A stretch of DNA of 42,213 nucleotides, from NCBI GenBank assembly GCA_005879315.1, contig VBLC01000108.1:1-42213 (forward strand), in the 5' to 3' direction. The stretch comes from Deltaproteobacteria bacterium. Lineage in GTDB: Bacteria > Myxococcota > Myxococcia > Myxococcales > 40CM-4-68-19. A program made the translations under genes and the position numbers. Below, piece by piece: positions 6,626-14,393 of this stretch. The stretch's first letter is position 1. Each line of letters opens with the position of its first letter. The notes beneath the pieces are model-generated. The model did not search any database and was not told the DNA's origin. It saw only the letters and a program-made list of their open reading frames with translations.

Positions 6626-8763
6626 CCGCGCTTTCGCGACGCGAGATGTTGCGTGCCTCGCTGCTCTCGGGAGCGGGGCTGTTCGTCGCCTTCCACATCC
6701 CGCGCAAGGCGCGCGCGGCAGCGCAGCCTCCGGCGAAGCCCCTTCCCGATCCCAACGCCTTCGTGCGCGTGGCGCCCGACGGATCGGTGACGGTGCTGCT
6801 CGCTCATTCCGAGATGGGTCAAGGGATCTGGACCGGCCTCGCCATGCTCATCGCCGAAGAGCTCGACTGCAACTGGTCGAAGATCCGCGTCGAGCACGCG
6901 CCCGCCTCTCCCGTCTATGCGCATCCGGCTTTCGGCATTCAGATGACGGGCGGCTCGACCACCACCTGGTCGGAGTTCGACCGCTACCGCCAGGCGGGTG
7001 CGATGGCGCGCGCGATGCTCGTGCGCGCCGCCGCTGCGCAGTGGAAGACCGACCCGAAGAAGCTCCGCACCGAGAACGGCTTCGTCCTGCGCGGCAGCGA
7101 CAAGCTCTCCTACGGGGAGCTCGCGGTCGCTGCCCAGGCGCAAACGCCGCCAAAATCGGTGAAGCTCAAGGACCGCAAGGAGTGGAAGATCATCGGCAAG
7201 CCGACGCGGCGCCTCGACTCGCCGGAGAAGATCACCGGCAAGGCCCAGTTCGGCATGGACGTGCGCCTGCCCGGCGTGCGGACCGCGCTCGTCGCCCGGT
7301 CACCCGTGTTCGGCGGGAAGGTCAAGTCGTTCGACGCGAGCAAGGCCAAGGGAGTCAAAGGCGTCGAGCAGGTCGTCCAGGTGCCGAGCGGCGTCGCCGT
7401 CGTCGCGAGCAATTTCTGGAGCGCCAAGCTCGGGCGCGACGCGCTGACGGTCGATTGGGATCCAGGACCCGGCGCTACTCTCGACAGCGCCGCTCTCGTC
7501 AAGAGCTACCGCGAGACCGCGCGCACAAAAGGCACGGTCGCGGCAGAGAAGGGCGATGCGGAGACGGCGCTCTCCAAGGCATCGAAGCGAGTCGTCGCCG
7601 AGTACGACGTTCCTTATCTCGCCCACGCCACCATGGAGCCGCTCAACGCGACGGTGAAGCTGGAAGGCGACCGCTGCGAGATCTGGACCGGCACGCAATT
7701 CCAGACGATGGACCAGCTGACGGCGGGGCGCATCGCGGGCATCCCGCCGCAGAACGTCTCCATCCACACGCAGTTCCTCGGCGGGGGCTTCGGAAGGCGC
7801 GCCACGCCCTCCTCCGACTTCGTCGCCGAAGCGGTGCAAGTGGCCAAGGCTGCCGGCGTCCCCGTCAAGGTGATGTGGACGCGCGAGGACGACATCCAGG
7901 GCGGCTTCTACCGGCCGCTCTTCCTCCACCGCATCGAGGCCGGCCTCGACGACAAGGGCCTGCCTTCGGCCTGGAAGCACACCATCGTCGGCCAGTCGAT
8001 CCTCACCGGCACGCCGTTCGAGAAAATGATGGTCAAGAACGGCATCGATGAGACCTCCATCGAGGGCATCGTGGACTCGCCTTATTTCGAGACGGTGCCC
8101 GCCCGGCTCGTCACCGTGCACTCGCCGCGCTCGCCGGTCACGGTCCTCTGGTGGCGCTCGGTCGGCAACACGCACACGGCCTTCGCCATGGAGAGCATGA
8201 TCGACGAGCTGGCCTGGGCAGCCGGACGCGACCCGCTCGAATTCCGCACGGCCATGCTCGCCGACCATCCGCGCCACCGGCGTGCTCTGCAGACCGCCGC
8301 GGAGAAAGCGGGCTGGGGCAAGCCGCCCCCGGCGGGACGCGCGCGAGGCCTGGCGGTGCACGAGTCGTTCGGCAGCATCATCGCCGAGGTGGCCGAGGTG
8401 TCGGTGGACGACCAGAAGGAGATCCACGTGCACAAAGTCAGCTGCGCAGTGGACTGCGGGACCGCCCTCAATCCGCTCGGCATCGAGGCGCAAGTGCAGG
8501 GCGCAGTCGCCTTCGGCCTTTCCGCCGTGCTGCACAGCGAGCTGACCCTCAAGGAAGGCCGCGTCGAGCAGAGCAACTTCCACGACTACCAGGTGCTGCG
8601 CCTGCCCGACATGCCCACGGTGACGGTGCAGATCATCGAGAGCGACGCGAAGATGGGTGGGATCGGCGAGCCCGCCACCGCGCCCATCTCCGCCGCGGTG
8701 GCCAATGCGGTGTACGCGCTGACCAAGAAGCGGTTGCGCTCGCTGCCGCTGAGGTTCGCATGA
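6622..8763 (+). CDS. iorB: Molybdopterin-binding subunit, IorB-type, Tat-exported
   Basis: 713 residues. The N-terminus carries a twin-arginine signal (SRREML followed by a hydrophobic stretch and ARAAA), so the enzyme is probably periplasmic. Molybdopterin-binding GGGFGRR is at 387-393, and the family's catalytic Glu683 lies in [37 protein letters not shown] is another Moco-domain signature. Enzymes of this type hydroxylate N-heterocycles or oxidise aldehydes with water as oxygen source. There is no FAD subunit, which fits IorAB-type enzymes that hand electrons to a cytochrome. ATGA overlaps join it to the upstream Fe-S gene and to the downstream diheme lipoprotein, so all three should be co-translated. 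Confidence 0.9.
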   Translation: MTALSRREMLRASLLSGAGLFVAFHIPRKARAAAQPPAKPLPDPNAFVRVAPDGSVTVLLAHSEMGQGIWTGLAMLIAEELDCNWSKIRVEHAPASPVYAHPAFGIQMTGGSTTTWSEFDRYRQAGAMARAMLVRAAAAQWKTDPKKLRTENGFVLRGSDKLSYGELAVAAQAQTPPKSVKLKDRKEWKIIGKPTRRLDSPEKITGKAQFGMDVRLPGVRTALVARSPVFGGKVKSFDASKAKGVKGVEQVVQVPSGVAVVASNFWSAKLGRDALTVDWDPGPGATLDSAALVKSYRETARTKGTVAAEKGDAETALSKASKRVVAEYDVPYLAHATMEPLNATVKLEGDRCEIWTGTQFQTMDQLTAGRIAGIPPQNVSIHTQFLGGGFGRRATPSSDFVAEAVQVAKAAGVPVKVMWTREDDIQGGFYRPLFLHRIEAGLDDKGLPSAWKHTIVGQSILTGTPFEKMMVKNGIDETSIEGIVDSPYFETVPARLVTVHSPRSPVTVLWWRSVGNTHTAFAMESMIDELAWAAGRDPLEFRTAMLADHPRHRRALQTAAEKAGWGKPPPAGRARGLAVHESFGSIIAEVAEVSVDDQKEIHVHKVSCAVDCGTALNPLGIEAQVQGAVAFGLSAVLHSELTLKEGRVEQSNFHDYQVLRLPDMPTVTVQIIESDAKMGGIGEPATAPISAAVANAVYALTKKRLRSLPLRFA

Positions 8764-9341
8764 GGCGCCTGCTCCTCCTTGCGCTGGTCGCATGCACGCA
8801 TGCCGAGCCCGCGCCGACGCCGGCGCCGGAAGCCAAGTCCGCCGACCCGATCGCTTCTTTCGCGACGGTGAAAACCGTCTTGCAGAGCCCGCGCTGCGTG
8901 AATTGCCACCCGGCCGGAGACCAGCCGCTGCAGGGCGACGACGGCCACGCCCATCAGCAGTTCGTGCAGCGCGGCCCCGAGGGGCGCGGCGCGATCGGGC
9001 TCGCCTGCGCCACCTGCCACGGCAAGGCCAACCCACCGGCGAGCTACGGCCTGCACATGCCGCCGGGCGTCTCCACCGAATGGCGCTTGCCGCCGCCCGA
9101 GCACCGGATGGTCTTCGCCGGCGTCGCCGCACGAGCTCTCTGCGAGCAGCTCAAGGACGTCCGGCAGAACGGCGGCAAGGACAGCGCGGCCCTCCTTCAT
9201 CACGTCTCCGAGGATCCGCTCGTGCTCTGGGGTTGGTCTCCGGGAACGGGGCGCAAGCCAGTGCCCGTCGCCCACGCCGATTTCGTCAAGGCGTGGAAGT
9301 CCTGGACGGATGCCGGCGCTCCGTGCCCGCCGCAAGGATAG
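8760..9341 (+). CDS. Diheme c-type cytochrome lipoprotein (IorAB electron acceptor)
   Basis: 193 residues starting at the ATG that overlaps the iorB stop (8760-8763). A lipoprotein signal ends in LVAC (Cys12), followed by a Pro/Ala-rich linker. Two heme c-binding motifs are present: CVNCH at 46-50 and CATCH at 83-87, with several His/Met residues that could be distal ligands. Proteins of this type are found with isoquinoline 1-oxidoreductase subunits and most simply accept electrons from the [2Fe-2S] subunit on the periplasmic side; this role is inferred from order and overlap. No predicted membrane segment besides the lipid anchor. Confidence 0.82.
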   Translation: MRRLLLLALVACTHAEPAPTPAPEAKSADPIASFATVKTVLQSPRCVNCHPAGDQPLQGDDGHAHQQFVQRGPEGRGAIGLACATCHGKANPPASYGLHMPPGVSTEWRLPPPEHRMVFAGVAARALCEQLKDVRQNGGKDSAALLHHVSEDPLVLWGWSPGTGRKPVPVAHADFVKAWKSWTDAGAPCPPQG

Positions 9342-10048
9342 AAGCGGTCGAGAAGCGCGGACCATCGGCCGATCGCGCCCTGCCCGCCGTCCTTCTCACG
9401 CTCACCATGGTGACCGGCGTGGTCGACGCCGCGAGCTTTCTCGGACTTGGACACATCTTCACGGCGAACATGACGGGGAACATAGTCTTTCTCGGCTTCG
9501 CAGTTGCGGGCGCCCCGGGATTGTCATTCGCGAGATCCGGCATTGCGCTCGCGGCATTCGCAGCCGGCGCGGTTCTCGGCGGACGGATGGAGGCCCGGAT
9601 GCGCGCAGGCCGGCGACACCTCTGGGCGAGCAGCGCCTTTGCCCTGGAAGCTGCGTTGCTCCTGGCAGCGGCGCTGGTGGCGGCCGGCTGGGGGACCGAT
9701 CTCACCGATCGCGGAACGGTCCTCTACGCGGTCATCGTCCTCACCGGCTTGGGGATGGGCATCCGGAACGCGACCGTCCGCAAGCTCGGCGTTGCCGATC
9801 TCAACACCACCGTCCTGACGCTCGGCATCGCCGGGCTCGCGGGGGACTCGTTTCTTGCCGGCGGCGCAAATCCGGGATGGAGCCGGCGCGCAGGATCGGT
9901 CGCGATCATGTTCGCCGGCGCAGCGCTGGGGGCTTGGCTCTTGCGAGCTTCGCTGGCGTGGGCGCTGGGGATCGCCGGCTTCATCTCCGGAGCCTGCGCA
10001 CTCGCGGTGGCGCTCTCGAGGACTGCAGGCGGACCGGATCAGCGTTAG
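9323..10048 (+). CDS. DUF1275 (YoaK-type) membrane protein
   Basis: 241 residues if translated from the GTG at 9323, which overlaps the cytochrome gene by 19 bp; no ATG is available before the first helix. Six or so hydrophobic segments, and the family signature TGVVDAASFLGLGHIFTANM followed by TGNIVFLG, plus GMGIRNATVRKLGVADLNTT, identify DUF1275. Family members are small integral membrane proteins of unknown transport-like function. Overlap with the Mo-hydroxylase operon suggests co-transcription, but family members are usually not linked to such enzymes, so functional connection is doubtful. Confidence 0.82.
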   Translation: MPAARIEAVEKRGPSADRALPAVLLTLTMVTGVVDAASFLGLGHIFTANMTGNIVFLGFAVAGAPGLSFARSGIALAAFAAGAVLGGRMEARMRAGRRHLWASSAFALEAALLLAAALVAAGWGTDLTDRGTVLYAVIVLTGLGMGIRNATVRKLGVADLNTTVLTLGIAGLAGDSFLAGGANPGWSRRAGSVAIMFAGAALGAWLLRASLAWALGIAGFISGACALAVALSRTAGGPDQR

Positions 10049-10060
10049 CATTCCGGGACT

Positions 10061-10615
10061 ATGGCGAAATGGTTCTTCGAGCCTGGCCACACTTCGGCCG
10101 AGTTCTGTGCGCGTCACATGATGGTGAGCTGCGTCCGCGGCCATTTCAAGAACGTCCACGGGACCCTGCAGTTCGACGAGGCCAACCCGTCCTCAGGCTC
10201 GGTCGAGGTGGCCATCGACGCGCGCGGGTTGTGGAGCGGCGAACCGGATCGCGATGCGCACCTGCGCAGCGCCGATTTCCTCGACGTCGAGCATCATCCC
10301 GAGATCCGCTTCCGGGGCCGCGTCACCAAGATCGTCGGGCCGCTCGACTGGCAAGTGAGCGGCGACCTGACCATCCGGGGCGTGACTCGCCCAGCGATGC
10401 TCGAGGTGCGGTATCTCGGCCGCTGGAGGACGCCGTGGTGGGAGGGCGGCGTGGACAAGGGACCAAGAGTCCGCGCCGGCTTTCTCGCCCGGACGGTCAT
10501 CAACCGACACGATTTCGGGGTGAGCTGGAACACGGCGCTCGAGGCGGGCGGCGCCGTCGTCAGCGACGAAGTCGAGATCACCCTCGACGCCGAAGCCATC
10601 CGCCAGGACGAGTAG
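10061..10615 (+). CDS. YceI family protein, cytoplasmic
   Basis: 184 residues with a complete YceI lipocalin-like domain (FEPGHTSAEFCARHMM at the start, DARGLWSGEPDRDAHLRSADFLDVEHHPEI, GDLTIRGVTRPAMLEV, WNTALEAGG near the end). Such proteins bind isoprenoid or other amphiphilic lipids. There is no signal peptide, unlike most YceI proteins and unlike the second YceI of this window at 22445-22987. No Shine-Dalgarno is seen; a TAGCAT hexamer at 10046-10051 lies 9 nt before the ATG, suggesting a leaderless or nearly leaderless transcript of its own. The gene is immediately followed by the inverted-arm island. Confidence 0.88.
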   Translation: MAKWFFEPGHTSAEFCARHMMVSCVRGHFKNVHGTLQFDEANPSSGSVEVAIDARGLWSGEPDRDAHLRSADFLDVEHHPEIRFRGRVTKIVGPLDWQVSGDLTIRGVTRPAMLEVRYLGRWRTPWWEGGVDKGPRVRAGFLARTVINRHDFGVSWNTALEAGGAVVSDEVEITLDAEAIRQDE

Positions 10616-10623
10616 GGAACTCG

Positions 10624-10794
10624 ATATTGGATCTCGCTGACGCCGCCGCTCACCGCGGGGGCCCCGGCTCGCCACGGCGTCGCCGCGGACTTGCCAGTTT
10701 TGGCACGCAACTGTTCCCTGAAGGCGGCTCCTAATGTGGCTCACCGAAACCCCCGCGGCTATCGCTGCGGCTGCCTGTGGATCGAGTTCCGCAC
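10624..10794 (+). repeat. Left inverted arm (~171 bp)
   Basis: Aligns as reverse complement to 11529-11697 with about six differences, including one 1-bp indel near CGCAACTG versus CGCAATG. It starts ATATTGGATCTCGCTGACG and ends GATCGAGTTCCGCAC. It contains one copy of the 36-bp motif that is tandemly repeated at the right end. It has short open frames but they are not conserved between arms because of the indel, so it is probably non-coding. Confidence 0.85.
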
Positions 10795-10983
10795 GATCGA
10801 GAACGTCACGGTTTCGTGCGGTACTCAAGCCGCATAGCCGATGGCCACGCGACGGGTCGTGCTCACATCCAAAGTGGGGCTGCAAGGGTCCCCGAAGGAG
10901 CAGCCGCAGGTCGTTGAGGAAAGTGCTCTCCTGGGCATGAACTCTACAAAGCTCTCGCAATGATCAACGGCGCGCGTCTACGC
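10795..10983. other. Non-coding stretch inside the island
   Basis: Together with the left arm this makes 368 bp without a gene (10616-10983). The 189 bp here, downstream of the minus-strand lipoprotein gene, show no convincing reading frame, no clear terminator hairpin with a T-run and no repeat to the rest of the window. Base composition is intermediate. I see nothing identifiable in it. Confidence 0.4.
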
Positions 10984-11460
10984 CTACGACCCACAAGTCG
11001 ACGTGCGTAGATAGGTTGTCCCCGGTCCTCTTGCCTTCACCGTGAGGCCGTTCCCGAACCAAGCGCCAGCTGCTGGAATCGGGATCGGGACATCGCCATC
11101 GTAGAACTGAACTTGCGGTGATGGACCGGCGTCCCCGTTGATGAGTTCGAGTTGGTAGACAAATCCCTGTCGGGCGGCAAGCGCGAACGCACCGCGCTTC
11201 TTCGAAAGCGGCCCCGCAGTGAAACTGCGATACGGAAATGCTCGCGTGCATCCAGGATCAATGCGGTGAGCATCGTCTACGGCCAACACAGACTTCGCGC
11301 CGACGAGCTGAATCGAGATCACTCCCCCATCGGGTGCGTCGTCCACCATTACGTGCAGAGGCTCCCTTGGCCAAACAAGTTGCTGCGTGCAACCAATGAC
11401 CGCGGGAATCAGGATTGCGGCGAAAACCATGCCCCGAACGTTGCGCATTTCTTCAGTCAA
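10984..11460 (-). CDS. Small lipoprotein carried in the inverted-arm island
   Basis: 158 residues from a TTG start at 11460, chosen because GGAGGT (11467-11472) is exactly 6 nt upstream; the ATG four codons later is the alternative. The N-terminus MRNVRGMVFAAILIPAVIGC is a lipoprotein signal with lipobox VIGC. The mature part is beta-rich and has no recognised domain: PLHVMVDDAPDGGVISIQLV, a Lys/Arg patch, then YQLELINGDAGPSPQVQFYD, and a Cys-containing end (LRTSTCGS). Lower G+C than its neighbours and position between inverted arms suggest it arrived with the element. Function unknown; an envelope-exposed passenger such as an immunity or surface protein is only a guess. Confidence 0.65.
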   Translation of the reverse strand: MTEEMRNVRGMVFAAILIPAVIGCTQQLVWPREPLHVMVDDAPDGGVISIQLVGAKSVLAVDDAHRIDPGCTRAFPYRSFTAGPLSKKRGAFALAARQGFVYQLELINGDAGPSPQVQFYDGDVPIPIPAAGAWFGNGLTVKARGPGTTYLRTSTCGS

Positions 11461-11466
11461 CGGGCG

Positions 11467-11472
11467 ACCTCC
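11467..11472 (-). promoter_or_regulatory. Shine-Dalgarno deciding the TTG start of the island lipoprotein
   Basis: Reads GGAGGT on the minus strand, 6 nt from the TTG at 11460. The ATG at 11448 would be 18 nt away, too far, so TTG is the better start. Confidence 0.6.
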
Positions 11473-11528
11473 TAAGTGGCACCATCGCAACTCTCTGATG
11501 GCAGGCTTTGCACTCCGGGACAGCATAG

Positions 11529-11697
11529 TGCGGGACTCGATCCACATGCAGCCGCAGCGATAGCCGCGGGGGTTTCGGTGAGCCACATTAGGAGCCGCCT
11601 TCGGGGAACATTGCGTGCCAAAACTGCCAAGTCCGCGGCGACGCCGTGGCGAGCCGGGGCCCCCGCGGTGAGCGGCGGCGTCAGGGAGATCCAATAT
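11529..11697 (-). repeat. Right inverted arm (~169 bp)
   Basis: Inverted partner of 10624-10794. It lies upstream of the lipoprotein gene and runs into the tandem 36-bp repeats. The 350-bp stretch 11461-11810 holds only the ribosome binding site, this arm, the repeats and the promoter of the next kinase. Confidence 0.85.
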
Positions 11698-11772
11698 CCC
11701 GCGGTAAGCGGCGGCGTCACTGAGCTCCAATATCCCGCGCTGAGCGGCGGCGTCACGGAGATCCAATATCAG
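11665..11772 (+). repeat. Three tandem 36-bp repeats at right end of island
   Basis: Units at 11665-11700, 11701-11736 and 11737-11772 share the core AGCGGCGGCGTCA followed by GGAGATCCAATATC or GAGCTCCAATATC; they differ at about three positions each. There are no spacers, so it is not a CRISPR array. Only one copy of the unit is present at the left end. This asymmetry and the terminal position suit binding sites for a transposase. Confidence 0.85.
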
Positions 11773-11798
11773 TGGGGCGTTGAAAGGTCGGACGGGCG

Positions 11799-11804
11799 TA
11801 GAAT
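11799..11804 (+). promoter_or_regulatory. -10-like TAGAAT, leaderless start of kinase gene
   Basis: TAGAAT ends 6 nt before the GTG at 11811 and no Shine-Dalgarno is present, so transcription would start about at the start codon. No convincing -35 at 16-18 bp (TTGAAA at 11780 is only 13 bp away). It sits 27 bp past the island's last repeat, so the insertion may have replaced the original -35 region. Confidence 0.35.
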
Positions 11805-11810
11805 CCTGTT

Positions 11811-12872
11811 GTGGGCGGCGAGTTGCAGAAGACGGACCCGAGGCGGCAGCGCATCGTGGGCATCCTGGTGACGGCCGGCATCGCACTGCTCCAGCTGGCG
11901 AGCGAATTCCTCGGGGCGCACGATCTCGTCCGCCTGCTCTCCAAGAGCCTGGCTCTGCTCATCGGGTTGCCGCTGCTCATGTTCTGGGGAACCGCCGTCT
12001 TCCGCTGGGCGGCGCGACACCGCGTCGGCCTGGTCGGTCCGCTCTCGGTCGCCGCGATCGCGTCCGGGTTCTTCTTCTCCGGCCTGCTTCTGGCGACGCG
12101 GACGGTGACTGTGTCGATCGCGCCACTGCCGTTGGGTTACGAGCCTTACGGCCAAGGCGACGTCCTCCGTGTGGGGTTCGCCTTGGGGCTGAGCTATTTC
12201 GCCCTCTGGGCGTTGGCGTTTGTCTTCCCCCTCGTCGTTGAGGATGCGCGCGTTCGCGCGCTGGAGGCCGACAAGCTTCGTACCCAGGCGGAGCTCGCCC
12301 AGCTGCGCGCGCATCTCGAGCCGCATTTCCTCCTCAACACGCTCAACGCCATCGCTGGGCTGGTGACCGAGGATCCGCGACAGGCGCGCCAGCTGCTCGG
12401 CAACCTCGGCGACCTGTTGCGTGATTCGGTCGCGCCCGCCGGAGAGATGCAGACCCTCGACGAGCAGATCGAGTGGCTGCGTCGCTACGCGCAGATCCTG
12501 GAGACGCGCCACGCCGGCCATCTGGCCTTCCGCTGGGAGATCGGCGACGGCACGCCGCGCGCTCTCCTGCCGCGGCTCCTCTTGCAGCCGCTGATCGAAA
12601 ACGCGGTCAAGCACGGCGCGCTGATGCGTGCCGGCGGAGGCGAAATCACCGTGCGGACGGAGCTGGCCGGGCCGAAGCTGGTCTGCACCATCGAGGACAA
12701 CGGGCCCGGCGTCCCGAACAAAGCGACGCGGCCAGGAGCCTTCGGGCTCGTCTCCGTGCGCCGCAGGCTGGCGCTGCGCTACTCGGATGCGGCCGCGCTG
12801 CGCCTCGAGTCGTCTCCCAAGGGTACGCGATCGGTCGTCGAGCTGCCGCTCGAGCAAGGGGGCCCCTCGTGA
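11811..12872 (+). CDS. LytS-type sensor histidine kinase (copy 1)
   Basis: 353 residues from GTG. Four hydrophobic segments (about 15-33, 45-60, 73-95, 118-142) are followed by a short coiled linker and a His_kinase/HATPase module of the LytS/YehU class: phospho-acceptor His172 in LEPHFLLNTLNAIAGL, N-box LIENAVKHG with Asn264, EDNGPG and a compact C-terminal ATP lid. No separate sensory domain, so the signal is probably sensed in or near the membrane. The stop overlaps the start of the LytTR regulator (GTGA at 12869-12872), making a coupled pair. A close paralog lies at 15579-16634. Its promoter region abuts the inverted-arm island. Confidence 0.9.
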   Translation: MGGELQKTDPRRQRIVGILVTAGIALLQLASEFLGAHDLVRLLSKSLALLIGLPLLMFWGTAVFRWAARHRVGLVGPLSVAAIASGFFFSGLLLATRTVTVSIAPLPLGYEPYGQGDVLRVGFALGLSYFALWALAFVFPLVVEDARVRALEADKLRTQAELAQLRAHLEPHFLLNTLNAIAGLVTEDPRQARQLLGNLGDLLRDSVAPAGEMQTLDEQIEWLRRYAQILETRHAGHLAFRWEIGDGTPRALLPRLLLQPLIENAVKHGALMRAGGGEITVRTELAGPKLVCTIEDNGPGVPNKATRPGAFGLVSVRRRLALRYSDAAALRLESSPKGTRSVVELPLEQGGPS

Positions 12873-13639
12873 GCGAAGCGAAACTCCTCAAGGCGCTTGT
12901 GCTCGAGGACGAGTGGCCGACCCGGAACTATCTGGTCAAGCTGATCGAGGGCACGCAGCGCGCGGAAGTGATCGGCGCGGTGGCGAGCCTGGAGCAGGCG
13001 CGCGAGGCGATGGCGGGGTCGCCGGTGGACGTGGTGTTCGTCGACGTCCAGCTGGCCGCCACCGGCGATTCGCGCACCGGCCTCGATCTGATCCGCTCGA
13101 TGGCCGGCGAGCCCTCCGCGCCGATGTTCGTGCTCGCGACGGCTTCCTCGCAGCACAGCCTGGAAGCGTTCGACCTCGGCGTCGTCGACTACATCCTCAA
13201 GCCCTTCACCGAGGAGCGTGTCGAGCAGTGCCTCAAGCGTCTCCTCGAGCGCCGTCTCCCGCGAGCGCAGGGACCGCGCCGTGTGGTGGCGCGGCGGAAG
13301 AAGAGCCTCGTCTTCCTCGACCCCGCGAACATCTGGGCGTTCGAGGCGGCGGACCGCCTCACCTTCGTGCACGCGCCCGAGGGCCGCTTCGACATCGATC
13401 TCTCGTTGGCCGCGATCGAGGCCTCGTTCGGCCGCACGCTGTTTCGCGTGCACCGCAACTGGCTGGTCAACCTGGCCTACGTCAAGGAGCTGGAGCGCGA
13501 CATCGGAGGGGCGACGGTGACGGTCGGCCGCGACATCGGTCCTGAGGGGCGGAGCATCCATGTACCCGTCTCGCAGGACCGTTCCAAGGCGCTGCGAGAC
13601 GCGCTGCTGGAGAACGCGACCGGTCTGCGGCGGCCCTGA
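12869..13639 (+). CDS. LytTR-type response regulator (copy 1)
   Basis: 256 residues from a GTG that overlaps the kinase stop. Receiver domain 1-~122: acidic pair Glu13-Asp14, phospho-acceptor Asp59 in VVFVDVQL, and Lys111 in YILKPF. Residues ~140-250 form a LytTR DNA-binding domain (IWAFEAADRLTFVHAPEGRF, FGRTLFRVHRNWLVNLAYVKEL). It should bind DNA direct repeats in target promoters on phosphorylation by the coupled kinase. The receiver has an insertion after the Asp (AATGDSRTG) relative to copy 2. Convergent with the dead-protease gene with a 4-bp gap. Confidence 0.9.
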   Translation: MSEAKLLKALVLEDEWPTRNYLVKLIEGTQRAEVIGAVASLEQAREAMAGSPVDVVFVDVQLAATGDSRTGLDLIRSMAGEPSAPMFVLATASSQHSLEAFDLGVVDYILKPFTEERVEQCLKRLLERRLPRAQGPRRVVARRKKSLVFLDPANIWAFEAADRLTFVHAPEGRFDIDLSLAAIEASFGRTLFRVHRNWLVNLAYVKELERDIGGATVTVGRDIGPEGRSIHVPVSQDRSKALRDALLENATGLRRP

Positions 13640-13643
13640 GCGG

Positions 13644-14393
13644 TCAGATGTGGTCGCCGACCTGCGGCGCCGGCGAGTGAACGCTCGCTAGAATCTGCAC
13701 CAGACGCGCGGAGGGAACGAGAACGATGTCGTGCTCGCTCGGGCTGACCAGAAGGCCCGCCAGCGCTCCGCCCGCGTCGAACACCGGAGCGCCGGCGAAG
13801 CTGAGGGGCAGCCCGCGAGCAGAGCTCAGACCGAGCGGGTCCTCGGGCCGCCGGATGGAAAAGCCGATCACCTCGAGCAGGAGCGCCGGACCCTGCTTCG
13901 ACGCACGGAGGGCGAGAAGCTGATCGCCCGAAGTTCCTTCGCCAAGCGGCGGCCCTTCGAGCGAGCGGGCACCTTCGGGAAGCTCGAGCACTGCCACATC
14001 TGCATCGAGCGCGGCGTCGACGACGCGCGCCGGGAAAATGCCCTGTGTGGTCAGCACGGCAATCTCCGCGGCGGGCTGCAGGTCGCCACCGGGACCCGCG
14101 ACTTGTAGACCGCGCAGATCGGTGAGCACGAGGCCGTCTCCGACCAACACGCCGGGGAAGGCGTTGATCTTCTCTGTGCTCGTCGCTGCAAAGACCTGGA
14201 CCGCCATTCCGTGCACGCGATCGATGACGGCTACGGCGGGCGCATCGGCAGCGACCGGATCGGCGACAGGCCCAGGCCAGGGCGAAATGGCGGGGCTGGT
14301 GTTCTTCAGCGCGCCGGCCTCGCCGCGGTCGAACGCACGGTCATGGGCACAGGCGGCAAGGCCCAGGGAGAGGATGGCTGCGACGCGGCTCAT
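13644..14393 (-). CDS. Lipoprotein with degenerate trypsin-like (HtrA-like) protease fold
   Basis: 249 residues; start ATG overlaps the upstream kinase stop (ATGA at 14390-14393). Lipobox LAAC with Cys15. From ~55 the order of strands follows the chymotrypsin fold of HtrA-type proteases: FPGVLVGDGLVLTDLRGL (normally ...LTNAHVV), ALDADVAVLEL with Asp132 kept, and SFAGAPVFDAGGALAGLL (normally GNSGGPL). The catalytic His is replaced (Arg94) and the nucleophile Ser is replaced by Ala or Gly around 200-201. So it is probably a non-proteolytic binding protein. Co-transcribed with a PAS histidine kinase, it may act as its periplasmic signal module; this is inference. No PDZ domain follows. Confidence 0.7.
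   Translation of the reverse strand: MSRVAAILSLGLAACAHDRAFDRGEAGALKNTSPAISPWPGPVADPVAADAPAVAVIDRVHGMAVQVFAATSTEKINAFPGVLVGDGLVLTDLRGLQVAGPGGDLQPAAEIAVLTTQGIFPARVVDAALDADVAVLELPEGARSLEGPPLGEGTSGDQLLALRASKQGPALLLEVIGFSIRRPEDPLGLSSARGLPLSFAGAPVFDAGGALAGLLVSPSEHDIVLVPSARLVQILASVHSPAPQVGDHI

Larger units (their letters stand above)
10624..11772. mobile_element. Inverted-arm island carrying a lipoprotein gene (IS-derived, no transposase)
   Basis: Two ~170-bp arms in inverted orientation (10624-10794 and 11529-11697, about 96% identical by eye) flank ~730 bp that hold one lipoprotein gene. At the right end the terminal motif is repeated three times in tandem (11665-11772). The outermost bases of both ends are the same motif, ATATTGGATCTC reading inward. 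G+C counted over 11221-11460 is 57%, against 65% and 72% in two 60-bp lines of the next gene. No transposase frame exists inside, and no target duplication is evident. The repeated end motifs resemble multiple transposase-binding sites; that this is a non-autonomous element with a passenger gene is inference. Confidence 0.5.

Noticed and set aside
10688-10715. Sigma-54 promoter (TGGCACG) in the left arm
   Set aside because: The GC of the -12 element is missing at the required 10-bp spacing from the GG; it is also part of the island arm.
11665-11772. Tandem 36-bp repeats as a CRISPR array
   Set aside because: The units are contiguous without spacers and no cas gene is present.
13626-13660. 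Terminator between convergent genes at 13639/13644
   Set aside because: Only 4 bp separate the stops and no stable stem with T-run is seen.
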